From the NCBI GenBank assembly GCA_013416455.1, contig JACCES010000002.1:186001-250000 (forward strand): a stretch of 64,000 nt of DNA. The letters run 5' to 3'. A program made the position numbers and the translations under genes. How positions within the stretch are numbered: the stretch's first letter is position 1; every line of letters begins with the position of its first letter. The notes under the pieces were generated by a model. It had not been told where the DNA came from, ran no database searches, and saw only the letters and a program-made list of their open reading frames with translations. Shown here in pieces: positions 54,261 through 63,393 of this stretch. Origin of the DNA: Alcaligenaceae bacterium. Lineage in GTDB: Bacteria > Pseudomonadota > Gammaproteobacteria > Burkholderiales > Burkholderiaceae_B.

Positions 54261-54372
54261 AAAATAGCGTACTTCCTGTATTTTTTTGACTGAAACGGGC
54301 GATAACGCTGAATTCCCCTATTTTTGTCGGGCCAAACATAAGAGGAGATAACAATGACGACAGGAGACGACA

Positions 54373-55422
54373 ATGGTTAAGCACGTGTGTTCCTGGCTTC
54401 GCGTTCCGAAGACGGCGGCATGGCCTGCGTCGAGCACGAGTGTGGTTCGAGCGGGTCGCAGGGTTTTCGGAGCTCTGGTACTGGCCTTGGCCGGGTTGGC
54501 CCCAGCGGTGGCGGAGACATTTCCGAATCGGGCATTGACGTTGGTGGTGCCGGCGGCCGCCGGCAGCGCCACCGACATTCTGGCGCGGTTGTTCGCCGAG
54601 GGCATGGCGCGTGATTTGCAGCAACCGGTGGTGGTCGAGAATCTGCCGGGTGCCGGTGGCACCATCGGCCAGCGCAAAGTGGCTCGCGCCGAGGCCGACG
54701 GCTATACCTTGGTGATCGGTAATGTCGGCCTGCTGGCGGCGACTCCCTGGCTGCACAAGGATTTGCCTTATGACGCGCTTAAGGATTTCACGCCGATCGC
54801 CTCCATTGCCGACTCGCCGACTGTGCTGTCGGTGAAAAAAGATCTGCCGGTCAACGATCTGGGGCAGTTCGCCGATTACATCAAACGACACGCCAGCGAT
54901 GTGTATTACGGCACGGCCGGTGCCGGCACCAGCACTCATCTCGGCGCGGTGCTGGTCAACCAGGCTATCGGGGCCAAAGTCGAAGCGGTGCACTATCGGG
55001 GCGCCGGGCAAGCCATTGCCGATGTGATGGCGGGCCACATCGATTACATGGTGGAAAGCAGCGCGACCGCGGTGGCGTCCGCCGCTTCTGGCCGGCTGAA
55101 GCCGCTGGCCGTGCTGCGCAAAGAGCGTATTGCGGTACTGCCGGACGTTCCGGCGGCGGGTGAGGCCGGATTCCTCGACCTGAGTTTCGATATCTGGAAC
55201 ATGTTGCTGGTGCCTGGCGGTACGCCGCCCGAGCGGGTGGAGCGGCTCAATGCGTCCGTCAACCGTCAGTTGGACAATCCAGCCGTGCGCGAGCAACTGC
55301 AGCAGCTCGGCATGACGCTGCCGGGCACTGAACAGCGGTCGGTGGAAGGGGCTGCCCGTCTGTTGACGGACGAGACCGCCAAATGGCAACAGATACTCGT
55401 GGCGGCTGGGTTGGCCGTCTGA
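54373..55422 (+). CDS. Bug-family (TctC-type) periplasmic binding protein
   Basis: A 349-residue receptor with a long signal region (VVRAGRRVFGALVLALAGLAPAVAE, cleavage near 48) and Bug motifs: LTLVVPAAAGSATDILARLFAEGMARDLQQPVVVENLPGAGGTIG, THLGAVLVNQAIGAKVEAVHYRGAGQAIADVMAGHIDY and LPDVPAAGEAGFLDLSFDIWNMLL. It is closely related to the Bug gene at 57034 but not to the tandem pair at 33-35 kb. It opens a four-gene cassette. Confidence 0.92.
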   Translation: MVKHVCSWLRVPKTAAWPASSTSVVRAGRRVFGALVLALAGLAPAVAETFPNRALTLVVPAAAGSATDILARLFAEGMARDLQQPVVVENLPGAGGTIGQRKVARAEADGYTLVIGNVGLLAATPWLHKDLPYDALKDFTPIASIADSPTVLSVKKDLPVNDLGQFADYIKRHASDVYYGTAGAGTSTHLGAVLVNQAIGAKVEAVHYRGAGQAIADVMAGHIDYMVESSATAVASAASGRLKPLAVLRKERIAVLPDVPAAGEAGFLDLSFDIWNMLLVPGGTPPERVERLNASVNRQLDNPAVREQLQQLGMTLPGTEQRSVEGAARLLTDETAKWQQILVAAGLAV

Positions 55423-55491
55423 GCGCAAACGCAGGGGGCCGCCGCCCTCTGCATGGAAAGCAGTCGTTGGTGGCGAGTTACAGAGGTGGCG

Positions 55492-56379
55492 ATGACTGAA
55501 GCTATTGGTTTTATCGGTTTGGGTTCGATGGGGGGCGCGATTGCCCGCAAGCTGCTGGAACGGGGTACTCCGCTCCATGTTTTTGACATCGACGCGGAAA
55601 TATCGGCGAAGTTCAGGCACCTGGGCGCTCACGTCCATGCCAGTCCGCGCGAAGTGGCCGACCAAGCGGTGCTGGTGTTCTCCTGTCTGCCGACAGTGAG
55701 CGCTTGCCGTCAGGTGGCATTGGGCTCAGAGGGCATCGCTCACGGCACCCAGGTAAAGATCTATGCCGAGTGCTCCACCATCGGCCACGCGGTGTGTGAC
55801 ATCGCCGACGGCCTCGCTGAGCGGGGCATCGCCACGCTCGACTGCCCGGTCAGTGGCGGCGTGAAGGCGGTCCGTATGGACACGCTGTCGGTCATGGCGG
55901 CCGGCGCGGATCCGGTCTATGCGCAGGCCGTACCCTATCTCGAGCGCTTCGGCAAAAAGGTGTTCCGGGTAGGTCGGCAGCCGGGTCAGGCGCAGACCAT
56001 GAAGCTGGTCAACAATCTGGTGTCGGCGGCCAATATGGCGGCGGCGTTCGAAGCCGTGGTGTTCGGCGCCAAGGCCGGTCTCGATCCACAGGTGATGGTC
56101 GATGTGCTGAATGCCAGCTCCGGCCGCAATTCGGCGACCCAGGACAAACTACCGGATGCCGTTCTGAGTGGCACCTACGACTTCGGCGCCAAGGTCGAGG
56201 TCATCTACAAAGACGTTTGTCTTGGCATCGACGAGGCGCAGCAGATCGGCGTGCCGCTTTGGGTGGGCAGTCACATCGGCCAGGTCTGGCGTTATGCGAT
56301 GAGCCAGGGCGGCGCTCAAGACGACTTCACCACGCTAATCAAGCATATGCAGAAATTGGCCGGCTGCGACGTATTCTGA
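55492..56379 (+). CDS. NAD(P)-dependent beta-hydroxyacid dehydrogenase (HIBADH family)
   Basis: A 295-residue member of the 3-hydroxyisobutyrate/tartronate-semialdehyde reductase family: GFIGLGSMGGAIARKLLERGTPLHVFD (Rossmann loop), DCPVSGGVKAVRMDTLSVMAAG (substrate loop) and MKLVNNLVSAANMAAAFEAVVFGAKAGLD with the catalytic lysine, plus KDVCLGIDEAQ near the end. Substrate unknown; the flanking Bug genes imply an imported hydroxy acid. GAGGTGGCG precedes the ATG. Confidence 0.92.
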   Translation: MTEAIGFIGLGSMGGAIARKLLERGTPLHVFDIDAEISAKFRHLGAHVHASPREVADQAVLVFSCLPTVSACRQVALGSEGIAHGTQVKIYAECSTIGHAVCDIADGLAERGIATLDCPVSGGVKAVRMDTLSVMAAGADPVYAQAVPYLERFGKKVFRVGRQPGQAQTMKLVNNLVSAANMAAAFEAVVFGAKAGLDPQVMVDVLNASSGRNSATQDKLPDAVLSGTYDFGAKVEVIYKDVCLGIDEAQQIGVPLWVGSHIGQVWRYAMSQGGAQDDFTTLIKHMQKLAGCDVF

Positions 56380-56436
56380 ACCGGCCGTACCGGTTGCGGC
56401 GGACGGCGCAGCCAGCCATCAGTGAGGATCAGGGAC

Positions 56437-56991
56437 ATGGTAAGCAAGAATACAAAAATCCCGCGACGGGCCGCCGCTAGAACGCCGGCCCGTCGGCAAG
56501 ACCGATCGGCTGCAGCGGTCCGGCCGGAAGTAATGGCGGCGGGTGAGCGCAACCGCCGTATGGTGCTCGGCGCTGATTACGTAGAGCGTTCGGCGGCGAG
56601 GGCCCAGGCCAACCCATTCTTTGCGCCGTTGCAGGAGGCCGTTACCGGTCTGGCCTGGGGCGCGGTATGGGACCGGCCGGGGCTGGACCTCAAGACGCGT
56701 AGCCTGATCACCGTCACTGCGTTGTTGGCGACCGGCCGGCATGACGAACTACGACTTCATCTACAGGGCGCGCGCAATATCGGCTGGAGCGCGAGCGAGA
56801 TCCAGGAAATCATCCTGCACGCGGCCTGCTATTGCGGCATGCCGGTGGCGGTGACCGCGTTTGGCATCGCCGCCGATATTTACGCCGACCCGGCGGCCAT
56901 GCCTGCAGCGGCCTCCCGCAAGCCGGCCACGCGGACCGCGGCCAAGGGGAAACGCCCTCGTACCGAATCGGTCAGCAGCGGTGGCAAGTAG
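56437..56991 (+). CDS. Carboxymuconolactone decarboxylase family protein
   Basis: A 184-residue protein whose central part (about 40-150) has the 4-carboxymuconolactone decarboxylase fold: FAPLQEAVTGLAWGAVWDRPGLDLKTRSLITVTALLATGRHDELRLHLQGARNIGWSASEIQEIILHAACYCGMPVAVTAFGIA. The PcaC-like RSLITVTALLATGR and HLQGARNIG elements are kept. Both ends carry basic, low-complexity extensions. GAGGATCAGGG precedes the ATG. It may act on a lactone or a related ring acid in the same pathway as the neighbouring dehydrogenase. Confidence 0.87.
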   Translation: MVSKNTKIPRRAAARTPARRQDRSAAAVRPEVMAAGERNRRMVLGADYVERSAARAQANPFFAPLQEAVTGLAWGAVWDRPGLDLKTRSLITVTALLATGRHDELRLHLQGARNIGWSASEIQEIILHAACYCGMPVAVTAFGIAADIYADPAAMPAAASRKPATRTAAKGKRPRTESVSSGGK

Positions 56992-57033
56992 AGGCAGTCA
57001 CGCAGCGAAACAAGAACAGCAGAGGAGACGAGA

Positions 57034-58038
57034 ATGAACGAGACGACAACGACGGGATGCATTCTGCGCTGGCTGGCCGGGGTGGCGACGGCGCTGCTGG
57101 CCGGCCACGCCGGCGGCGTGTGGGCGGCCGATTATCCGAGCCGGCCGTTGGCCATTGTGGTGCCGGCCGCCACTGGCGGGCCGACCGACATTCTGGCGCG
57201 GCTGGTGGCCGAAGGCATGTCACGTCAACTCCAGCAGACCGTCATCGTCGAGAACACGCCGGGCGGCGGCGGCACCATTGCGCTGCGGCGGGTTGCGCGC
57301 GCTGAGCCAGATGGCCATACCTTGGTCCTGGCGAATGTCGGGATGCTGGCGGCGACTCCCACGCTGCACAACGATCTGCAATACGACGCGCTGACTGACT
57401 TGGTGGCCCTGGCGTCCGTCGCCGATTCGCCGATGGTGCTATCGGTCAAAAATGATTTGCCGGTCGCCAACCTGGCCGAGTTCGCCGATTATGTGCGGGC
57501 CAATGCCGGCAAACTTAACTATGGCAGCGCCGGGGTCGGTTCCGGCACCCATCTAGGGGGCATTTTGGTCAATACGGCACTCGGTGTCGACGTCCAGCCC
57601 ATTCATTATCGGGGCGGTGGTCAGGCCATCACCGATGTCATGGCCGGCCATATCGACTACATGATAGAGAGTGCGACCACCGCGGTCGCTTCGGTCGGCT
57701 CCAAGCGGGTCAAAGGGCTCGCCGTGCTCAGCGAATCGCGTATGAGCACGCTGCCGGATGTTCCGTCCTCGGCCGAAGCCGGCTTTCCTGATCTGAACTT
57801 CGACATCTGGAATATGCTGCTGGCGCCCGCGGCGACGCCGCCAGACCGCATCGAGACGCTCAGCGGCGCGCTGGTTGCCTTGCTGTCGGAGCCGGACTTC
57901 GTCGATCAACTCTCCCAGCTCGGGCTGATCCTGCCGCCGTCCGCGCACCGCAGCGCGCAAGGTGCTGCCGATCTGTTGCGTGACGACACCCGGAAATGGC
58001 GCCGTATCCTGACCGACGCCGGTCTAGCGGTCAATTGA
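57034..58038 (+). CDS. Bug-family (TctC-type) periplasmic binding protein
   Basis: A 334-residue receptor with signal peptide (LAGVATALLAGHAGGVWAAD, cleavage near 30) and a sequence very like the Bug protein at 54373 (AIVVPAATGGPTDILARLVAEGMSRQLQQTVIVENTPGGGGTIA; HLGGILVNTALGVDVQPIHYRGGGQAITDVMAGHIDYM; FDIWNMLLAPAATPP). The two bracket the dehydrogenase and decarboxylase genes. AGAGGAGACGAGA precedes the ATG. I see no gene in the 268 bases after it. Confidence 0.92.
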   Translation: MNETTTTGCILRWLAGVATALLAGHAGGVWAADYPSRPLAIVVPAATGGPTDILARLVAEGMSRQLQQTVIVENTPGGGGTIALRRVARAEPDGHTLVLANVGMLAATPTLHNDLQYDALTDLVALASVADSPMVLSVKNDLPVANLAEFADYVRANAGKLNYGSAGVGSGTHLGGILVNTALGVDVQPIHYRGGGQAITDVMAGHIDYMIESATTAVASVGSKRVKGLAVLSESRMSTLPDVPSSAEAGFPDLNFDIWNMLLAPAATPPDRIETLSGALVALLSEPDFVDQLSQLGLILPPSAHRSAQGAADLLRDDTRKWRRILTDAGLAVN

Positions 58039-58306
58039 CGGTTGTTGAGTGCGCATTCCCAGACAGGTGTTGTCAGGCCTATGTGGTCTTCCGCTACGGG
58101 TTGGGCGCTTTTGAGCATTCAGCGTGGGCATGGTCGCGATGCCTCTTGGCTATCCGTGGCGGGGACGGCGGTTTGCTATAGGGGTCGGGGCTCCCGTAGT
58201 GCGCCTCGATCGACAACTCAGCCGTATCGTTGCCCAGATGCGCCGATGCGTTGAGCACTGGGAACAATTGGTTCTGGGTTCGGCTCCGACGGATTGATGG
58301 AATGAA

Positions 58307-58338
58307 AAAGGGTCAGCACCTTTCAGTGCTGACCCTTT
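58307..58338 (-). terminator. Intrinsic terminator of the tRNA operon
   Basis: AAAGGGTCAGCAC (58307-58319) and GTGCTGACCCTTT (58326-58338) form a perfect 13-base stem. On the minus strand it is followed by further Ts and lies 9 bases past the tRNA-Asp 3' end, as expected for a terminator of the tRNA transcript; it may also stop readthrough from the Bug cassette. Confidence 0.85.
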
Positions 58339-58346
58339 GAATCTTG

Positions 58347-58423
58347 TGGCGGAGCGGACGGGGCTCGAACCCGCGACCCCCGGCGTGACAGGCCGGTATT
58401 CTAACCAACTGAACTACCGCTCC
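58347..58423 (-). tRNA. tRNA-Asp (anticodon GUC)
   Basis: A 77-base cloverleaf: acceptor GGAGCGG with CCGCTCC, discriminator G and encoded CCA. The anticodon stem GCCGGCCTGTCACGCCGG-type loop gives GUC. T-loop GGTTCGAGCCC. Last gene of an Ala-Glu-Asp tRNA operon. Confidence 0.96.
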
Positions 58424-58444
58424 GCAGCGGTTGCCAAAATCATT

Positions 58445-58520
58445 TGGCGTCCCCTAGGGGATTCGAACCCCTGTACCCACCGTGAAAGGGTGGTGTCCTA
58501 GGCCTCTAGACGAAGGGGAC
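58445..58520 (-). tRNA. tRNA-Glu (anticodon UUC)
   Basis: A 76-base cloverleaf beginning GTCCCCTTCGTCTAGAGGCC, with anticodon loop CTTTCAC (anticodon UUC), T-loop GGTTCGAATCC and an encoded CCA. It lies 21 bases before tRNA-Asp on the same transcript. Confidence 0.97.
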
Positions 58521-58594
58521 TAGAGCAACAAGCCATAAATTCTAACATGAATTTTTCTGCTTGCCAATCACACTTTTCAGTGCGTCTTCGTTAG

Positions 58595-58670
<76 letters not shown>

Positions 58671-58891
58671 GTACTCACAAGACTTCACAGTAAACCACTT
58701 TTGGAGCCGGGCTTGGTGCCCTTTCCCGCAAGCTGTTCGCTGTTTTTCGTGTGCGTCTAGCGAAGAAATGAAATTATGCACACTTTCTTTTCTTTGTGCA
58801 AGTCCTGTCAGGCTAAAGTGTGTGGTTTATGTGTCGTTTTTGATAAATATCAAATTTAGGACCGGTACAGCGCTTCATCATCCCCTTTGCC

Positions 58892-59485
58892 ATGAACGAG
58901 ACCAATACGAAAACCATCCGCTTTCCAGCGCATGCCGGCCGGCTGCCCAGTCTGGGTATCGCACAGAAGATCGGGGCATTCTTCCTGGCGCTCCTGCTGA
59001 TCGCCGCCGTGAATGTCGTGCTGGTAGAGCGCATGATGCAGAAATCGGACAGTGTCGCGGATACGATCAATGTGGCGGGCAAGCTGCGCATGCTGGGGCA
59101 GCGGGTGGCACTGCAGACGATGAATCATGGCAACGGCGTGGGCGCGGGCGAAGTCGAGGTGCGCCAGCTGATGCGCGATTTCGAAACCGGGCTGGCGGCG
59201 CTTTCCGACGGCGGCTACGTGTTCGGCATGTATATAGAGGGCCTGTCCTCCCTGCATCGCACGCGCCTGGACGCGGTGCGGGAGCAGTGGACGGTCTACC
59301 GGCGGTCCGCGCATCAGTTGCTCCAGGAAGTCGGGCGCTACCGCAACGAAGCGGGAAGCCTGGCCGCCGCGGCCTTTGCGGCGCGGGGCAGCGTCAACAT
59401 GCTGATGGAAGACATGGCCAGCCAGTCCACGCGCCTGCTGGAGCGGACCGAAACCCTCATGAACGGGATACTGGTGGATGTCTAG
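58892..59485 (+). pseudogene. N-terminal sensor part of a PilJ-type GGDEF/EAL protein, cut by an amber codon
   Basis: This 197-residue piece has a membrane helix (IGAFFLALLLIAAVNVVLV, about 27-45) and a PilJ-type four-helix periplasmic domain (DTINVAGKLRMLGQRVALQTMNHG). It ends at TAG (59483-59485), but the same frame continues without any other stop through SLRDDAMSRMYMLL into the second membrane helix and the whole signalling module of the next entry. The two parts are therefore one gene interrupted by a single nonsense codon, most simply CAG changed to TAG. As read, the product would be a free sensor domain with one helix. Confidence 0.85.
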
Positions 59486-59503
59486 TCCCTGCGCGATGAC
59501 GCC

Positions 59504-61855
59504 ATGAGCCGCATGTACATGCTGCTGGCCGTGGACGCCCTGCTGATCCTGCTGGCGTTCATGGCGGTCCGGCGCCAGATCGTCGTTCCCCTGCGCGACC
59601 TTTCCACGCATTGCAGGGAACTGGCCGGCGGCAACTACAGCACGCGCTTCGAGGTGTCGAACCAGGACGAGATCGGGCAATTGGCCAAGGTGTTCAACGA
59701 ATCGGCCTGGCGCATCGGGTCGCTCGTCGACCGGATCGAACAGGACCGCTCCAGCCTGGAGCGTGCCGAAAGCATGTTTCGCGGCATTGCCGAGAATTCC
59801 ATGGTGGGTGTCTATATCGCCCACAAAGGCCGTTTCATCTATGTGAACGCCAAGATGGCCGAAATGTTCGGTTACACGCGCGACGAGATGGTGGCCGAGG
59901 TGCCTTCCTCCATCGTGTTCAGTGAAGCGTCGAGCGAAGAGGTCGGCGAAACCAGCGCCCGCGAGCGCCTGCTTGGCAATGTCCCGGGCCTGTGGGTGGA
60001 AAGAAAGGGCCGGCGCCGGGATGGCACGCTGATCGAAGTGGAGATCTTCGGTTCGCTGATGAGCCTGAACGGGGATCTGGTCACCATCGGCATTGCGCTG
60101 GACATCACGCGGCGCAAGGAAGTCGAGGCCCAGGCCAGGCTGGCCATGCTGGTGCATCGTCATAGCAGCGAGGCCATGGTGGTCACCGACCCCGCCGGCC
60201 GGCTCATCAGCGTGAACCCCGCGTTCACCAAGATTACCGGCTACCAGTCGGAAGAGGTGATCGGCAAGCGGCTGAGCGTACTGAGTTCCGGCCGCCATGA
60301 CGCGAACTTCTATCAGGATATGTGGCATGCGATCCGGACCACGGGCTCCTGGGAAGGCGATATCTGGAACCGCCGCAAGAACGGCGAGATCTATGCCGAA
60401 CGCCTGACGGTCAATACCAGCTACGACGATGACGGCATCCCGCGCTACCGCATCGGGCTGTTTTCCGACATCACCAAACAGAAAGAGGCGGACGCCTTCA
60501 TCTGGCGCCAGGCCAATTACGATCACCTTACCGGCTTGCCGAACCGGCAGTTCTTCCACGATCGCCTGGAAAAGGAAATGCAGCGCTCTGATGTCACCGG
60601 GCGCCCGCTGGCGCTGGTGTATCTCGACCTCGATGACTTCAAAGAGCTCAACGATACCCTGGGCCACAGCACCGGCGACAAGCTGCTCGCCCAGGCGGCG
60701 GAGCGCCTGTCCTCCTGCGTGCGTTCCACGGACACCGTGGCCCGGCTGGGCGGCGACGAGTTCGTTTTCATACTGGGCGGGCTGGCCGATCTCGAAGTGG
60801 TCGACCGCATATGCGAACTGGTGATGGAGCGTCTTGCCGAGCCTTTTCTTCTGGACGGCGAACAGACCGTCATTTCGGCAAGCATGGGCATCACCTTCTA
60901 TCCCATCGATGGCGAATCGATCAAGGGTCTCCTGCAGAACGCCGACCTTGCCATGTATTCGGCCAAGGGCCGCGGCAAGCGGCAGATGGCGCGTTTCATG
61001 CCTTCGATGCAGGTGCACATGGCGATGCGGCGCGAGCTGGGAAGGGATCTCGTCGTCGCGCTGCGGGAGCAACAGTTCGATCTGGCCTACCAGCCCATCA
61101 TCGAGCTGGCTTCCGGCCGCATCGACAAGGTGGAATGCCTGGCCCGCTGGCGCCACCCGCAGAAGGGCATGATCAGTCCCGTCGTCTTCGTGCCATTTGC
61201 CGAAGATTCGGGGTTGATCGATCAGATCGGCGAGTGGGTGTTCCGCAAGGCCACCCGCCAGGTGGCGCAATGGCGCCGGATCGTCCCCGGGCTGCAGGCC
61301 AGTGTGAACGTATCGCCCGCCCAGTTCCTGGGCAAGGCCATGTGCCCCAGGGAATGGCTCGAACATCTCTCGGGGCTCGACATGGCGGGCACGCATGTGG
61401 TGGTGGAAATCACCGAGCGCCTGCTGATGAATGCCGATTCCGAGATCTCACGCAAGCTGATCGCCTTCAGGGATGCCGGTGTCCAGGTCGCCCTGGACGA
61501 CTTCGGCACCGGCTACTCGTCGATGTCCTACCTGAAACGCTTCGATATCGACTACATCAAGATCGACCAGAGTTTCATACGCAATCTGGCGCCGGGCTCT
61601 GAAGACCTGGTGCTGTGCGAAGCCATGATAGTCATGGCCCACCGCCTGGGCCTGCAGGTGGTGGCCGAAGGGGTGGAAACCCTGGCGCAGCGCGATCTGC
61701 TGCTGGCCGCCGGTTGCGATTTCGCCCAGGGCTACCTGTTTTCGCGGCCGGTCGATGGCGAACGGTTCGAGGCGCTGCTGCGCGAGGGCCACATCGCCGC
61801 GGCGACGATGAGCAGGCAAAGCAGCAATACCGGGCGGTTCGACCAGCGCACATAA
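59504..61855 (+). CDS. HAMP-PAS-PAS-GGDEF-EAL cyclic-di-GMP protein (remainder of split gene)
   Basis: A 783-residue remainder in frame with the sensor piece. Order: membrane helix (MYMLLAVDALLILLAFMAV, about 4-22), HAMP (about 25-80), PAS 1 (about 95-215), PAS 2 (about 220-335), GGDEF (about 345-505) and EAL (about 520-765). The cyclase site is intact (RLGGDEFVF) with an RSTD inhibitory site five residues before it. In the EAL domain the signature reads ECL, but the catalytic NVSPAQF, EITERL, DDFGTGYSS, IKIDQSFI and VAEGVET residues remain. It could be made separately from the ATG at 59504, but would lack the periplasmic sensor. Its 3' end overlaps lnt by 124 bases. Confidence 0.88.
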   Translation: MSRMYMLLAVDALLILLAFMAVRRQIVVPLRDLSTHCRELAGGNYSTRFEVSNQDEIGQLAKVFNESAWRIGSLVDRIEQDRSSLERAESMFRGIAENSMVGVYIAHKGRFIYVNAKMAEMFGYTRDEMVAEVPSSIVFSEASSEEVGETSARERLLGNVPGLWVERKGRRRDGTLIEVEIFGSLMSLNGDLVTIGIALDITRRKEVEAQARLAMLVHRHSSEAMVVTDPAGRLISVNPAFTKITGYQSEEVIGKRLSVLSSGRHDANFYQDMWHAIRTTGSWEGDIWNRRKNGEIYAERLTVNTSYDDDGIPRYRIGLFSDITKQKEADAFIWRQANYDHLTGLPNRQFFHDRLEKEMQRSDVTGRPLALVYLDLDDFKELNDTLGHSTGDKLLAQAAERLSSCVRSTDTVARLGGDEFVFILGGLADLEVVDRICELVMERLAEPFLLDGEQTVISASMGITFYPIDGESIKGLLQNADLAMYSAKGRGKRQMARFMPSMQVHMAMRRELGRDLVVALREQQFDLAYQPIIELASGRIDKVECLARWRHPQKGMISPVVFVPFAEDSGLIDQIGEWVFRKATRQVAQWRRIVPGLQASVNVSPAQFLGKAMCPREWLEHLSGLDMAGTHVVVEITERLLMNADSEISRKLIAFRDAGVQVALDDFGTGYSSMSYLKRFDIDYIKIDQSFIRNLAPGSEDLVLCEAMIVMAHRLGLQVVAEGVETLAQRDLLLAAGCDFAQGYLFSRPVDGERFEALLREGHIAAATMSRQSSNTGRFDQRT

Positions 61856-63390
61856 GGCGTGAGCCCCGAGGTGCCCTGCACCTCGACGTCCAGCACGCCC
61901 TTCACGTGGGGCTGAAGCACGGCCCGGACCGCACCGTCCGGGTTGATTGCCGCGGTCATGCCGGTATTGGTGGCGCGCAGCATGGGGCGGGCCGTTTCGA
62001 GCGAGCGCATGCGGGAAATCTGCAGGTGCTGCCGCAATGACCATGAATCGCCGAACCAGGCGAGATTGCTGACATTCACCAGGATGCTGGCGCCGCCGCC
62101 GTCCACATCGCCCCTGACGCCCTGTATGATTTCCTCGCCGAAAACGTCTTCGTAGCAGATGTTGGGCGTCACCATCTGGCCGGCGATCGGCATCGCTGGC
62201 TGGCCCAGGGTGCCCCGGTCGAAGTCCCCCAGCGGGATGCTCATGGTATTCACGAACCAGCGGAAACCGGTGGGGATGAATTCGCCGAAGGGAACGAGGT
62301 GCACTTTGTCGTAGCGCAGCGGCGTGCGCGCGGCCGCAATGGCTTCGGCACTGGCTTCGCCGTCGAAGGCGATGGCGCTGTTGGTGTAGCGGTTGCGGCC
62401 ATCCACGCGTTCATGCAGGGGCACGCCCATCAGCAGTGTGGTGCCGCGTTCCCGCGCGATGGCCAGCCAGTCCGTCCAGACCCGCGGGTGAACGCGGTCC
62501 TGCAGCAGCGGCACGACGGTTTCCGGCAGTACGGTGATGTCCGGCTCGCGGCCGCCGTCCTTGGGCGCCAGGCGGGCCAGCATCATATAGTCGGCAATGC
62601 CGCGTTCGATCAGCAAGGGGTCGAACTTCTGGGATTGCGGGATATTCCCCTGCACCAGACGCACCAGTATGGGTTCGCCGTACGGACGGGACCAGGCCAC
62701 ATGCGAGAGGGCGATTCCGGCGACACCGGTCAGCAGGCTGACGGCGAGCGCCGTGGCCGACTGTACGTCTTTGCCCGTGTTGCGGCCTATCACCACGAGC
62801 GCGACGGCGGCCGAGGCGAACGCTGCCAGCCAGGCGACGCCGTAGACTCCTACGACGGCGGCCCATGGGGCCAGCACGCCCTCGACGTGGGCATAGCCGA
62901 TGTTCAGCCAGGGAAAGCCTGTGAAGAGGGTGCCGCGCAGCCATTCGCCGAGCGTCCAGCAGGATGCCCATACGGCGCCGGCCCACAGGACGGCCAGCGG
63001 ATCGGGGCGCACGCGCCCCCGCAGCAGCCGCCACGCCAGCAGGCAGGCCAGCATGCCGTAGATGGACAGCGCCGCGGCGAATATGAGCACTGCGGCGATG
63101 GCCATCGCCAGCGGCATGCCCCCGTACTCGTACATGCTGATATAAAGCCAGTAGAGGCCGAAGGCGAACTGGCCGAATCCGAACAGGAAGGCGCGCAATG
63201 CCACGCTGCCGGCACCGGGAGCCTGCAGCGTGTGCCGGGCGAGGAAGGCGAGGCAGGCGATCTGCACATAGGGCAGGACCCAGCCGGGCAGGGGGTGGGG
63301 GGCGAAGGCCAGCGCATGGATGGCGCCGGCGATGAACAGCAAGGCGTGACGCAGGGCCTCGGGGCTGTTGAAATAAGAGCGCGGCGCCAC
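61732..63390 (-). CDS. lnt: Apolipoprotein N-acyltransferase
   Basis: Adds the third acyl chain to lipoproteins in the inner membrane. The 552-residue protein has six or more N-terminal membrane helices, then a nitrilase-fold domain with the triad E290 (VLPETVVPL), K362 (YDKVHLVPFGEF) and C412 (NICYEDVFGEE), and a final membrane helix (PVLLLCLLIVAAAMW). The start is a GTG three bases after the corC stop, so they are coupled, the usual corC-lnt order. About the last 41 codons lie antisense to the end of the EAL gene. Confidence 0.94.
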   Translation of the reverse strand: MAPRSYFNSPEALRHALLFIAGAIHALAFAPHPLPGWVLPYVQIACLAFLARHTLQAPGAGSVALRAFLFGFGQFAFGLYWLYISMYEYGGMPLAMAIAAVLIFAAALSIYGMLACLLAWRLLRGRVRPDPLAVLWAGAVWASCWTLGEWLRGTLFTGFPWLNIGYAHVEGVLAPWAAVVGVYGVAWLAAFASAAVALVVIGRNTGKDVQSATALAVSLLTGVAGIALSHVAWSRPYGEPILVRLVQGNIPQSQKFDPLLIERGIADYMMLARLAPKDGGREPDITVLPETVVPLLQDRVHPRVWTDWLAIARERGTTLLMGVPLHERVDGRNRYTNSAIAFDGEASAEAIAAARTPLRYDKVHLVPFGEFIPTGFRWFVNTMSIPLGDFDRGTLGQPAMPIAGQMVTPNICYEDVFGEEIIQGVRGDVDGGGASILVNVSNLAWFGDSWSLRQHLQISRMRSLETARPMLRATNTGMTAAINPDGAVRAVLQPHVKGVLDVEVQGTSGLTPYVRWSNRPVLLLCLLIVAAAMWPSRSSASNRSPSTGRENR

Positions 63391-63393
63391 CGC

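Noticed and set aside
59483-59485. Amber codon read as pyrrolysine or a programmed stop
   Set aside because: No pyrrolysine genes are visible and this enzyme class does not use it; a simple nonsense mutation or sequencing error is more likely.
58856-61396. 846-codon open frame antisense to the GGDEF/EAL gene
   Set aside because: High GC with strong third-position bias leaves the opposite strand open; the translation is rich in His, Gln, Arg and Asp and matches no family, while the plus-strand frame has clear domains.
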